Of a stretch of DNA of 64,000 bases, positions 26,946 to 34,364 are shown one piece after another. The translations under genes were made by a program, and so were the position numbers. How positions within the stretch are numbered: position 1 is the first letter of the stretch; the number at the start of each line of letters is the position of its first letter. This DNA is from DASUNQ01 sp036277075 (lineage in GTDB: Bacteria; Acidobacteriota; Thermoanaerobaculia; Multivoradales; UBA5704), in the NCBI GenBank assembly GCA_036277075.1, contig DASUNQ010000027.1, positions 1 to 64,000 of the forward strand. Reading direction: 5' to 3'. The notes beneath the pieces were generated by a model. The model searched no databases. It was not told where the DNA came from and worked only from the letters and a program-made list of their open reading frames with translations.

Positions 26946-28773
26946 AGCGCACCCGCGCAGGCGATGGACACGGAGCGTCAAGGCCGCCGCCTTGGTTTTC
27001 CTGCTCGGCTCGAAAGCAAGCGCCGTGACTCGGGACGGCCTGGACCTCGTGCTGCTGGTCGATCGATCGCAGAGCATGGCCAGGCAAGGCCTCGCGCAAT
27101 CCGACGATCGTTCTGACGTCCGCGACCTCCTGCTCTCTCTCGCTGTCGGGATGGTCGGCTGGAGCTCTGACGTCCATCAGGTGAGACATCGGATCGCCGT
27201 CGTGAGCTTCGGCTCCGTGGCGCGGACCGATCTCCCGTTGACCGAGGTCCGGGGAGAGGACGTTCCCGGCCTGCGCACGGCCATCCGGGCGATCCGCCCG
27301 CCGGCCAGCCTCGGGAGCACGGACTTTCTCTCCGCCCTCCGGGCGGCGGCGGACGTGCTCGGCCCTCCTTCGGCCGCCGCGCAGCGAAGGCGCGCAATCC
27401 TGCTCGTCACCGATGGTGTGCCGTACGGGCGCAAACGCAATCCCGGCTTGGACCTCGAGGAGCTTCGACGCTCTCTGCCTCCGATCTGTCCCTACCCGGA
27501 GACCGCGCTCCATGTCTTCCTGACGCCTTCTTCGGGAGAGGCACGGGAGCGTTACCGCCGCATCTGGCGCGAGATGGCTCGGGGGCGGGTCTACGAGCTC
27601 GCGGGCGACCGCACGAACATCCTCACGGCGCTGCACGAGGGCGTGTCACAGGTCCTGGGGACCCGCTTCGCGGCGAGTCGCTCAGCGCCGGAGGGAGGGG
27701 CGATCGAGACCGTCGTGCTGCCGCCCTATCTCGAGCTCGTCGTCTTCGACATCGTGCGCGGCTCGGGGCACGCGGAGGTGGAGATCTTCTCTCCCGACGC
27801 TCCCCACCGGCCGCTCCTCGCCGGCGCTCGAGGTGTCGAGGAGGTCCGTCTGGGGCGGCTCATGCGCACGGTGATCGTCCGCCGGCCCAGCATGGGCCGG
27901 TGGACGTTCCGCAAGCCGGATGCGGGGGCGCGAGTGAAGGTTCTCTCGCAGCAGTTCTTTCCGCGCGGCTTGCTGGTCGAGCCAGAGAGCGGCCGGCGGA
28001 TTCGGCAGCACGGGCAGGTCTCTTTGGTCTATCGCTTGACCGACCGGGACGGCTCTCCCTTGCGGGAGCTTCCAGGTCATCCGCTCCTCCTTGGACTCTC
28101 TCTGGCACGACCCGACGGGGAACGCTCGCCTCTGCTCATGCGGCGCCAGGCGCCGGGGATGTTCAGGTCGCGACGGGAGACCGCGTGCGATCTCTCCGGC
28201 CGCTATTGGGCCGAGGCCGAGGTCGTGACCAAGGACGTTGAAGGCCGGACGGTCGAGGTGTTCCAGGACCGCTGGTCGGGGTTCGTGGTCCACCGGGCGA
28301 CCCGGATCGATTGCCGGATGACGACGTCACGGCCGCGCGAGCCGGTGTGGCTCGGCGGCTTGTTGCTCGGGCGCACCGCGACGCGTCTCGAGTGCCTCGA
28401 CGGCGCCGCACGGCCGGTCGCTCTCGAAGCGATCGTGAACGGCCCTCCCGACCGGCTCTTCACCCCGGTTTTGTCCCGGAACGGCCGGCGGATCCCGGCG
28501 ACTCTCGACCTCGCGTCCTCCGGTCGAGGCGTGCTCGAGGGGTCGCTCCGGGGAGCTGCCGCGCCCGGCTCTTACCGGCTGCGGCTGGCCGTTGACGAGG
28601 CGCGGCTTGCCGGCGAGTACAGCGTCCGGATCGTGCCGCCGGCGACGGACTTCGTCAGCGATCTGAGCTGGCGCGACTATGCGCAGCTCACCCTCCTGGC
28701 CGTCGGGCTCTTGCTGCCGCTCGCCAAGGTCTCGCGGCTCCGCGCTCGACGAACGAAAGGCGGCCGTGTCTAG
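26929..28773 (+). CDS. Membrane-anchored VWA-domain protein (second of two)
   Basis: 614 residues; the ATG lies 17 bp inside the end of the GTPase gene. Residues ~15-32 form a signal peptide. The VWA domain (~38-235) has the MIDAS triad start Asp45-x-Ser47-x-Ser49 (LVDRSQSM) and a LLVTDGVP strand carrying the later Asp; LGSTDFLSAL supplies the Thr. Beta-sandwich domains follow, and a single helix near residues 586-602 anchors the C-terminus with a short basic cytosolic tail. Unlike the first VWA protein it has no cytosolic loop. Two VWA proteins bracketing a GTPase suggest a hetero-complex in the envelope. Confidence 0.9.
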   Translation: MRRVPEAHPRRRWTRSVKAAALVFLLGSKASAVTRDGLDLVLLVDRSQSMARQGLAQSDDRSDVRDLLLSLAVGMVGWSSDVHQVRHRIAVVSFGSVARTDLPLTEVRGEDVPGLRTAIRAIRPPASLGSTDFLSALRAAADVLGPPSAAAQRRRAILLVTDGVPYGRKRNPGLDLEELRRSLPPICPYPETALHVFLTPSSGEARERYRRIWREMARGRVYELAGDRTNILTALHEGVSQVLGTRFAASRSAPEGGAIETVVLPPYLELVVFDIVRGSGHAEVEIFSPDAPHRPLLAGARGVEEVRLGRLMRTVIVRRPSMGRWTFRKPDAGARVKVLSQQFFPRGLLVEPESGRRIRQHGQVSLVYRLTDRDGSPLRELPGHPLLLGLSLARPDGERSPLLMRRQAPGMFRSRRETACDLSGRYWAEAEVVTKDVEGRTVEVFQDRWSGFVVHRATRIDCRMTTSRPREPVWLGGLLLGRTATRLECLDGAARPVALEAIVNGPPDRLFTPVLSRNGRRIPATLDLASSGRGVLEGSLRGAAAPGSYRLRLAVDEARLAGEYSVRIVPPATDFVSDLSWRDYAQLTLLAVGLLLPLAKVSRLRARRTKGGRV

Positions 28774-29983
28774 GCGGTTCGGCCTCTGCGCGGGGATCGC
28801 TTGCGCGCTCGTGGCGTCGAATTGTCCCGCGACCGCCGGAGGTCTCGCGGCCGCTCCGGCGCCGGAGCTCTCGGCGGGGATCTTCATCGGCGTCGAGAAG
28901 TTCTCTTACGACTTCTCGCTGGCGGACGTCGACTTCGCCGCCAACGACGCGGTCGACCTCGCCTACTCGCTCACCGTCGAGCGCCGGCTCCTCGAGCCGA
29001 ACCGAGTGCTGCTGCTGCTGGCGGGAGACCCGCGTCCCGAATCGCAAGGGCGCCTCGACAAGCTGACGGCGGCCGGCGCCAGGCGACAGGAGGCGAAGCA
29101 GGCCGACATCTATTCGCTCGTCGAGGAGCAGGGCAAGCTGGTGAGCGAGGGCGGCGTGCTAGTGGTCTTCATCGCGACGCACGGTTTCTCCGAGGGCAGC
29201 GAGCATCTGCTGATGGCCGAGGATTCGATCCTGGACGTCCGCACCGGCATCACCGCGGAGAGGCTCCTGCAAGCCACGCAGCCGACCCTGGGCGGCCGGC
29301 GTCTCCTGCTGATCGACGCCTGCCGCGAGCAACTTGTCAAGCCGTCTCGCCGCGGCCCGCGAACCGGCGAGGAACCGGATTCCCGGTCGGCCATGCGCAG
29401 CGAGCTGTTCGCCACGACGCCGACGGGGTACGCCCTGTTCTCGGCCGCGAGCTCGGGCGGCTTCGCGTATCACGGCGACGGCAACGGGTACTTCACGAAG
29501 AGCCTCGTCGAAGGGTTGGACTGCCGAGGTCCGCACGCCAAGCGGCGCGTCAAGAGTTGGTCGGCCCTCACCAACCTGGTGACGGCCGAGGTCGCCGCCC
29601 AGACCCAGGGAAAGCAGCAGCCCGATCTCCGGGTCGGCGGCGGCTATCGGGACTTCGCGCTTCCCGCCTGCGGCGCGGCGGCGCCGCGGCGTCCGCAGCC
29701 CCCTTCGCTCAGCCCCGAGCTGCTGCGGCGGATCCAGCATGCGCGGAACCTCGCGGCCACCGGCAGCGCCGAAAACGTCGAGGCCAGCTTCCGCACCTAT
29801 CGACAGGTGTTCGAAGAGCTGCCGCCCGCGATTCTGGCCACTCTCAATCAACCCCTGGTCGCGAGGGCGCGACAACTGGAGCCGGACAGTCGAGCGGACG
29901 AAGGCGTCCGGATCTACCGGCAGCTCCTGGAGCCGCTGCTCGCGCCCGCCGACAGATTGCAACCACGGGAGCCTTTCCCATGA
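28766..29983 (+). CDS. Secreted caspase-like (peptidase C14) protein
   Basis: 405 residues from a GTG at 28766, with AAAGG upstream and an 8-bp overlap with the preceding gene. Residues 1-25 are a signal peptide. The catalytic domain (~30-280) contains His139 in IATHGF and Cys186 in LLIDACRE, the clan CD dyad, and a GYALFSAASSGGFAYH stretch typical of the substrate-pocket part of bacterial caspases. The C-terminal ~100 residues are helical. It differs from the first caspase in lacking the DUF4384-like domain. It overlaps the final gene by four bases (ATGA), so the cluster ends as one message. Confidence 0.88.
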   Translation: MSRRFGLCAGIACALVASNCPATAGGLAAAPAPELSAGIFIGVEKFSYDFSLADVDFAANDAVDLAYSLTVERRLLEPNRVLLLLAGDPRPESQGRLDKLTAAGARRQEAKQADIYSLVEEQGKLVSEGGVLVVFIATHGFSEGSEHLLMAEDSILDVRTGITAERLLQATQPTLGGRRLLLIDACREQLVKPSRRGPRTGEEPDSRSAMRSELFATTPTGYALFSAASSGGFAYHGDGNGYFTKSLVEGLDCRGPHAKRRVKSWSALTNLVTAEVAAQTQGKQQPDLRVGGGYRDFALPACGAAAPRRPQPPSLSPELLRRIQHARNLAATGSAENVEASFRTYRQVFEELPPAILATLNQPLVARARQLEPDSRADEGVRIYRQLLEPLLAPADRLQPREPFP

Positions 29984-30450
29984 TCTGGAGAGCTTCAGCC
30001 CCCGTCACCTGCCTCTTCGCTCTGGTCGTCGCGGTTGCGCCGGCAGGCCAACGCAACGGCGATCCGGACTGCCGCCTCGAGATCACGGATCCCCGTGCTG
30101 GACAGGGGGTGCCCGGCAGGATTGCCGTCAAAGGAACAGCCGCGATGTCTCGAGGCACTTACCTCTGGGTCTTCGTCCGGCGGTGGGATTTCGAGCCCCG
30201 CTGGTGGCCGCAGGGCGAAGCCATTTGGGACGAGGAGACGAAAGAGTGGCACGGCTTTGCGACCTTGGGCAAGAGAGTGGACATAGGATGGGAATTCGAT
30301 GTGATCGCCGCGGTGGTCGCGCCGAAAGAACACCTCGAGCTCACGGACTACCTGAAGCAGGGGATGGAGACGGGTAGATTCAGGCCCGACGAGTTCCCAC
30401 CAGCTCTCTGTGTCTCCACTCCGGTACGGGTCATCAAGAAGAGCAAGTAG
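29980..30450 (+). CDS. Small secreted beta-sandwich protein at the end of the VWA-GTPase-caspase operon
   Basis: 156 residues; ATGA overlap with the caspase stop. Residues 1-23 are a signal peptide. The mature chain opens with an Ig-like strand pattern (LEITDPRAGQGVPGRIAVKG) and a Trp-rich core (WVFVRRWDFEPRWWPQGE), which I read as a small binding domain; it has no catalytic residues. Similar Trp-rich modules occur attached to bacterial proteases and conflict proteins, from memory. It could be a substrate, inhibitor or ligand-binding subunit. A downstream hydrolase gene overlaps its 3' end, but it shares no theme with this locus. Confidence 0.75.
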   Translation: MIWRASAPVTCLFALVVAVAPAGQRNGDPDCRLEITDPRAGQGVPGRIAVKGTAAMSRGTYLWVFVRRWDFEPRWWPQGEAIWDEETKEWHGFATLGKRVDIGWEFDVIAAVVAPKEHLELTDYLKQGMETGRFRPDEFPPALCVSTPVRVIKKSK

Positions 30451-31378
30451 CTCACGGGCGGTAGGTTGGTGCCTTCGGCGCGGGCTCCTGCTTGGCGCTC
30501 TCGTCCTCCTCACCGCCTGCGTCGACCACTACCTGGTCCACCCCAAGCAGGTGCCGGTGGGCGTGGTGGCGCACGGCGAGACGATGGTGCGCGGGAAGCT
30601 GTTGATCCGGCTGGAATGGGCGCGGCCGATCGCGGAGGGGCGGTATCCGGCCGTCGTCGTCCATCCCGAGGCGGGGCACCTGGCGCGGGAGATGCGGGGC
30701 GTGGTGCGCGACCTGGCTGCGCGCGGCTACGTGGCGGTGGCGGCGGACTACCGGCGGGCGGTCGGCAGCACCTACCGCGACACCCTGTTCACCTGGCGCG
30801 ACGCCGGCGACCCGCGGGCCGTCTTCGAGCGCGTGCGCGGCGACCGGCGCGTGGACCCGGCGCGCATCGGCCTCCTCGGCTTCTCGCAGGGTGGCGTCTA
30901 CAGCTTGGTGACCGCCGCCGAGACCGGCCAGGCGGCGGCCGTCGTCGCCTACTACCCGGTGACCGACTTCGAGCTCTGGCTCGGCGACCCCGCGCGCCGC
31001 CGCCGCGAGCAGTGGGTCTTCCGCTTCATCCGCCGGCACTTCTACCGACAATCGGGCGCGGCCAGCGAGGAGGAGTTCAGCACCTTCCTCGCCCGCGCCT
31101 CCCCGCTCCGCCACGCCGAGCGCATCCGCGCCCCTGTCCTGCTGGTGCACGGCACGAGCGATCGCTCGTCGGGCATCGAAGAGTCCCGCCGCCTCGCCGC
31201 CCGCCTCCGCGCCCTCGGCCGCCCGGTCGAGCTGCTCGAGATCCCCGGCGCCGGCCACGTCTTCAACTTCCGTGACCGCGAGAAGGCGGCCCTCGCCTGG
31301 GAGGCCACCGTCGCCTTCCTCGACCGGCACCTGAAGCACCAGGACGATCCAAGCTCGGCCGGCCGCCCGGCAGTATGA
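30410..31378 (+). CDS. Alpha/beta-hydrolase (dienelactone-hydrolase-like) lipoprotein
   Basis: About 322 residues if the GTG at 30410 is used; this overlaps the previous gene by 41 bp and no nearer ATG/GTG/TTG start precedes the signal, so the start is uncertain. A lipobox LLTAC lies near residue 36. The hydrolase fold is clear: nucleophile Ser159 in LLGFSQGG, an acid in HGTSDRSSG and His in PGAGHVF near residue 284. Family members cleave esters or lactones, or act as exopeptidases of the prolyl-oligopeptidase type; the substrate here cannot be told. It likely sits in the outer membrane or on the periplasmic side. Confidence 0.82.
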   Translation: MSPLRYGSSRRASSSRAVGWCLRRGLLLGALVLLTACVDHYLVHPKQVPVGVVAHGETMVRGKLLIRLEWARPIAEGRYPAVVVHPEAGHLAREMRGVVRDLAARGYVAVAADYRRAVGSTYRDTLFTWRDAGDPRAVFERVRGDRRVDPARIGLLGFSQGGVYSLVTAAETGQAAAVVAYYPVTDFELWLGDPARRRREQWVFRFIRRHFYRQSGAASEEEFSTFLARASPLRHAERIRAPVLLVHGTSDRSSGIEESRRLAARLRALGRPVELLEIPGAGHVFNFRDREKAALAWEATVAFLDRHLKHQDDPSSAGRPAV

Positions 31379-31394
31379 TCCTCGCCGCGACCCC

Positions 31395-32006
31395 ATGAAC
31401 CGCGACGAAGCTCTCGACGCCCTCGAGCTGCTGCGCCGCGTCGTGCGCGAGACGCGCGACGATACGGTGCTGCAAAACTGGGGCTTGATCTGGATGGTGC
31501 ACGCCTGCACCAACGCCGCCGGCTTCGTCGCGACCGGCTGGCTGCTCGATCACGGCGTGCGCACGCCGCTGCCGTTCGTGGCGCTGTGGAGCGCGGTCAT
31601 CGCCGGCAACCTCCTCACCGTCGCCGTGCTGCGCCGGCGGCGCAGCGGGGCGCGGTCCTTCGTCGAGACCCAGCTCTGGGCGATCTGGACCGCCTTCGTC
31701 GCCGCGGTCAGCGTCAGCGCCTTCCTCAACTACTTCATGGGCCTCGAGACGCTCTTCCTCGGGCCGGTCATCGCCGTGCTCGCCGCCTTCGCCTACGCCT
31801 CGATGGGCTCGCTCATGGGCGCGCACTGGTACGGCGTCGGCGCGCTCTTCCTGGCGACGGCGCTGGCGATGACGGTGGCGCCGCGCTTCCAGTTCTACAT
31901 CCTCGGCGCGGTGTGGGGCTGCACCATGTTCGCCTTCGGCTGGGTCCTCCACCGCGCCCGCCGGCGGCGCGAGCGGAGCCCCGAGGTGCGGCCGCAGATC
32001 GTATGA
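31395..32006 (+). CDS. Polytopic membrane protein of unknown function
   Basis: 203 residues with about five to six hydrophobic helices after a charged N-terminus (MNRDEALDALELLRRVVRETRDD), a layout seen in small membrane proteins that pair with transcription regulators. No catalytic motif is seen. The stop TGA overlaps the ATG of the next gene, whose first ~95 residues look like a winged-helix DNA-binding domain, so the pair may be a sensor and its regulator. Confidence 0.75.
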   Translation: MNRDEALDALELLRRVVRETRDDTVLQNWGLIWMVHACTNAAGFVATGWLLDHGVRTPLPFVALWSAVIAGNLLTVAVLRRRRSGARSFVETQLWAIWTAFVAAVSVSAFLNYFMGLETLFLGPVIAVLAAFAYASMGSLMGAHWYGVGALFLATALAMTVAPRFQFYILGAVWGCTMFAFGWVLHRARRRRERSPEVRPQIV

Positions 32007-33035
32007 GCGCGCCGGCGGGCGCCGCGCTCGCGGTGCTCGGAGCGCTCGCGGCGGCGCGCCTCGCGATCCCGCGGCACGAGCTCGAAGCGAGCCTGCGCGG
32101 CGCCGGGGTGGATGACGCCGGGGCCGTGCTCGACGGCGTGGCGGCGCGCGGCTGGGCGCAGGCGCGCGACGGCGCCCTCGCGCTGACCGCCGCCGGCGCC
32201 GCCGCGCTCCTCGACGCATGGACCGCGATCGAGGAGGCGCTCGCCGTCAACCCTCCCGACCGCGGCGCCGAGACCTGCCCCTCCGTTCCCTGGCTGACGC
32301 TCGTCGAGACGGAGTGGATCGAGGCGCTGTCGTTCAACTACCGCGTCGCGGCGCCGGCGCTCGCCGCCCTCCTGCCGGCGCCGCTCGAGCCGGAGGTCTT
32401 CAAGGGGCGCGCCTGGCGCCTGGGTCCAGGTCCTCGTCTCGTCGCTGCGCGAGATGCGGCCGCGCGGGCTGCCGGGGCCGGCCGGCGTCTGCTTCTACCA
32501 GGTCAGCTACCGCGCCGCGGTGCGCTACCGGGGTCGCGACGGCGCCTGGCGGCGCGGCGGCTACTTCGTGCGCAGCGAGACCAACGACCCGCTGATGCGC
32601 GCCATCGGCAACCGCCTCGCCGAGTTCCGCTTCCACGAGTTCGGCGCCGCCGAGATCGTCATGGTGCGCGACGGGGACCTCCTCACCCTGGGCGTCGCCG
32701 CCGCGGCGAGCGGAGGCGAGCTGGTCGGCGTCGTCGACACGCGGCCGCTCCCCGGCCCGCCGGAGGGCTCCGTCTGGAGCTCGCTCGAGGAGCTGCACGA
32801 GCCCCTGGTCGAGTGCTTCGACGCCTACGGCGTCGATCGCGAGGCGGGCTACCTCTACACCCTGCGCATCGAGCGCGGCCCTTGGCGCCCCCGCTTCGTC
32901 GCGCCGCTCGATCTCTTCTGCGAGTACTTCGCGCCCGACGGCCCCTGGGCCGACCGCGCGGAGCTCGATTCGGTGCTCCACATCCCTCGCTGCCCCTACC
33001 GCTGGCTGCCGCTGGCCCGCGAGCGGCTGGGCTGA
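32003..33035 (+). pseudogene. Winged-helix plus DUF2071-like gene broken by a 7-bp tandem duplication
   Basis: The first frame starts at the ATG overlapping the upstream stop and encodes a ~95-residue helical domain (RLAIPRHELEASLRGAGVDD), then a DUF2071/acetoacetate-decarboxylase-like start (LSFNYRVAAPALAALLP ... FKGRAW). The matching continuation (VQVLVSSLREMRPRGLPGP ... YFVRSETNDPL) is in another frame. The two join exactly if one copy of CGCCTGG, present twice in tandem at 32410-32423, is removed. So the gene is frameshifted by a 7-bp duplication, either a real recent mutation, a phase-variable switch, or an assembly error. The second part ends at 33035. Confidence 0.8.
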
Positions 33036-33071
33036 GGAAGTTGGCGTGGTGCACGATGGTTCACTTCGCTG

Positions 33072-33077
33072 TATCCT
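33072..33077 (+). promoter_or_regulatory. Candidate -10 box for a leaderless ribbon-helix-helix message
   Basis: TATCCT lies 6 bp before the ATG at 33084, so transcription would begin at or next to the start codon. The surrounding CGCTGTATCCT is also present at the strong candidate promoter 57201-57229. The -35 region is poor. Confidence 0.4.
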
Positions 33078-33083
33078 CGGGAC

Positions 33084-33341
33084 ATGTCGTCCGTCGAGAG
33101 GCCCGTTCGTCAGAGCGTGAGTCTCCCCGCCGGGGTCGCCCGCCGCGTGAAGTCGCTCGCGAAGTCGAACCGGACGAGCGCCAATCGCGTCCTCGTCGAG
33201 CTCATCGAATCTGGGCTCGAGGCACGCGAGGCGGAACGGAAGCGCTTCTTCGAGCTGGCCGACCGTCTGGCGCGAACCCGCGATCGGGAGGAGCAGAGTC
33301 GCCTCAAAGAGGAGCTGGCCCGCATGACCTTCGGTGACTGA
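33084..33341 (+). CDS. Ribbon-helix-helix antitoxin-like protein
   Basis: 85 residues. The N-terminal part (RQSVSLPAGVARRVKSLAKSNRTSANRVLVELIESGL) follows the strand-helix-helix pattern of the MetJ/Arc superfamily, and a charged helix with Arg/Glu follows. Such proteins bind DNA as dimers and usually neutralise a toxin. The message appears leaderless. The ATG of the next ORF overlaps its stop codon (TGATG), the coupling expected of a toxin-antitoxin pair, but that second ORF is truncated. Confidence 0.75.
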   Translation: MSSVERPVRQSVSLPAGVARRVKSLAKSNRTSANRVLVELIESGLEAREAERKRFFELADRLARTRDREEQSRLKEELARMTFGD

Positions 33342-33421
33342 TGCCGAAGATCCAGTGGACCGCTCTGCCCCCCGCCCCCCGCGACCATCTCTTCGAGCGT
33401 CTCCGCGAGCGCAAGATCACC
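33341..33421 (+). pseudogene. Truncated toxin-like remnant downstream of the ribbon-helix-helix gene
   Basis: The ATG is coupled to the RHH stop. Only about 27 residues (starting MPKIQWTALPPAPRDHLF) look like a real protein, resembling the start of small RHH-linked proteins I recall; the frame then runs into sequence that is the leader of the ABC gene on a different frame. I read it as a gene cut off at about 33421, leaving an orphan antitoxin. The exact breakpoint and the family are inferred. Confidence 0.45.
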
Positions 33422-33449
33422 ACGGACGGCGATAGTACGATCTCCGGTA

Positions 33450-34364
33450 GTGCCCGACTCGACCCCCAGCCTCGAGCTGCGCGACGTGCGCAAGACCTAC
33501 GGCGACGTGGCCGCGGTGCGCGGGGTGTCGTTCGCGGTGCCGGCGGGGTGCATCTTCGGCCTGCTCGGGCCGAACGGCGCCGGCAAGACGACGACGATCC
33601 GCATGATCATGGACATCATCGCCCCGGACTCCGGGGAGGTGCGGGTCTTCGGCCACCCGCGGACCCGCGACGACCTCCGCCGCATCGGCTACCTGCCCGA
33701 GGAGCGCGGCCTCTACCGCAAGATGACGGTCGTCGATCAGCTCCTCTTCCTCGGCGAGCTGCGCGGCTTGAAGAAGCGCGAGGCGCTGCCGCGCATCGCC
33801 GACTGGCTCGAGCGGGTGGAGCTCTCGGCGTGGGCGAAGAGGAAGATCGAGGATCTGTCGAAGGGGATGCAGCAGAAGGTGCAGCTCGTCGGCACTGTGC
33901 TCCACGAGCCCGAGCTGCTGGTTCTCGACGAGCCCTTCGCCGGCCTCGACCCCATCAACCAGTCGCTCTTCCGCGACCTGCTGCTCGATTACCGGCGGCG
34001 CGGCCGCACCGTCGTCCTTTCGACCCACGGCATGCTCCTGGCGGAGAAGCTCTGCGACGACATCTGCCTCATCTCGCGGGGGGAGGTGGTGCTCGCCGGC
34101 GAGCTGCGGGCGATCCGCCGGCGCCTCGGCGGCAACGCCTACCGCCTGCGCGCCCGCGGGGACCTCGACCGGCTCGCCCAAGTGCCGGGGGTCGAGCGCG
34201 CGGCGGCCGAGGACGGGACCGTCAAGCTCCTCCTCGCGCCGGATGCCGACGGCGGCCGCGTCCTGCGCGAGCTGGTGGGCTTCCTCGAGGTCGATGAGTT
34301 CCGCAGCGAGGAGCCCGACCTCGAGACCATCTTCCTCCAGGCGGTGCGCGGTGCGGCCGTCTGA
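33450..34364 (+). CDS. ABC transporter ATP-binding protein (NatA-like)
   Basis: 304 residues from a GTG at 33450. Walker A is GPNGAGKTTT (~residues 38-47), the ABC signature reads DLSKGMQQKVQL, Walker B is LLVLDEPFAGLD and the switch His lies in LSTHGM. The C-terminal ~90 residues form the extra domain typical of NatA and of antibiotic or lipid exporter ATPases of this subfamily. It powers the permease encoded next, whose GTG start overlaps its stop by 14 bp. Confidence 0.92.
   Translation: MPDSTPSLELRDVRKTYGDVAAVRGVSFAVPAGCIFGLLGPNGAGKTTTIRMIMDIIAPDSGEVRVFGHPRTRDDLRRIGYLPEERGLYRKMTVVDQLLFLGELRGLKKREALPRIADWLERVELSAWAKRKIEDLSKGMQQKVQLVGTVLHEPELLVLDEPFAGLDPINQSLFRDLLLDYRRRGRTVVLSTHGMLLAEKLCDDICLISRGEVVLAGELRAIRRRLGGNAYRLRARGDLDRLAQVPGVERAAAEDGTVKLLLAPDADGGRVLRELVGFLEVDEFRSEEPDLETIFLQAVRGAAV

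Noticed and set aside
33341..34297. A 318-codon ORF starting at the toxin-like stub
   Set aside because: After ~27 residues it continues as an out-of-frame reading of the ABC ATPase gene, which has full Walker and signature motifs in its own frame.
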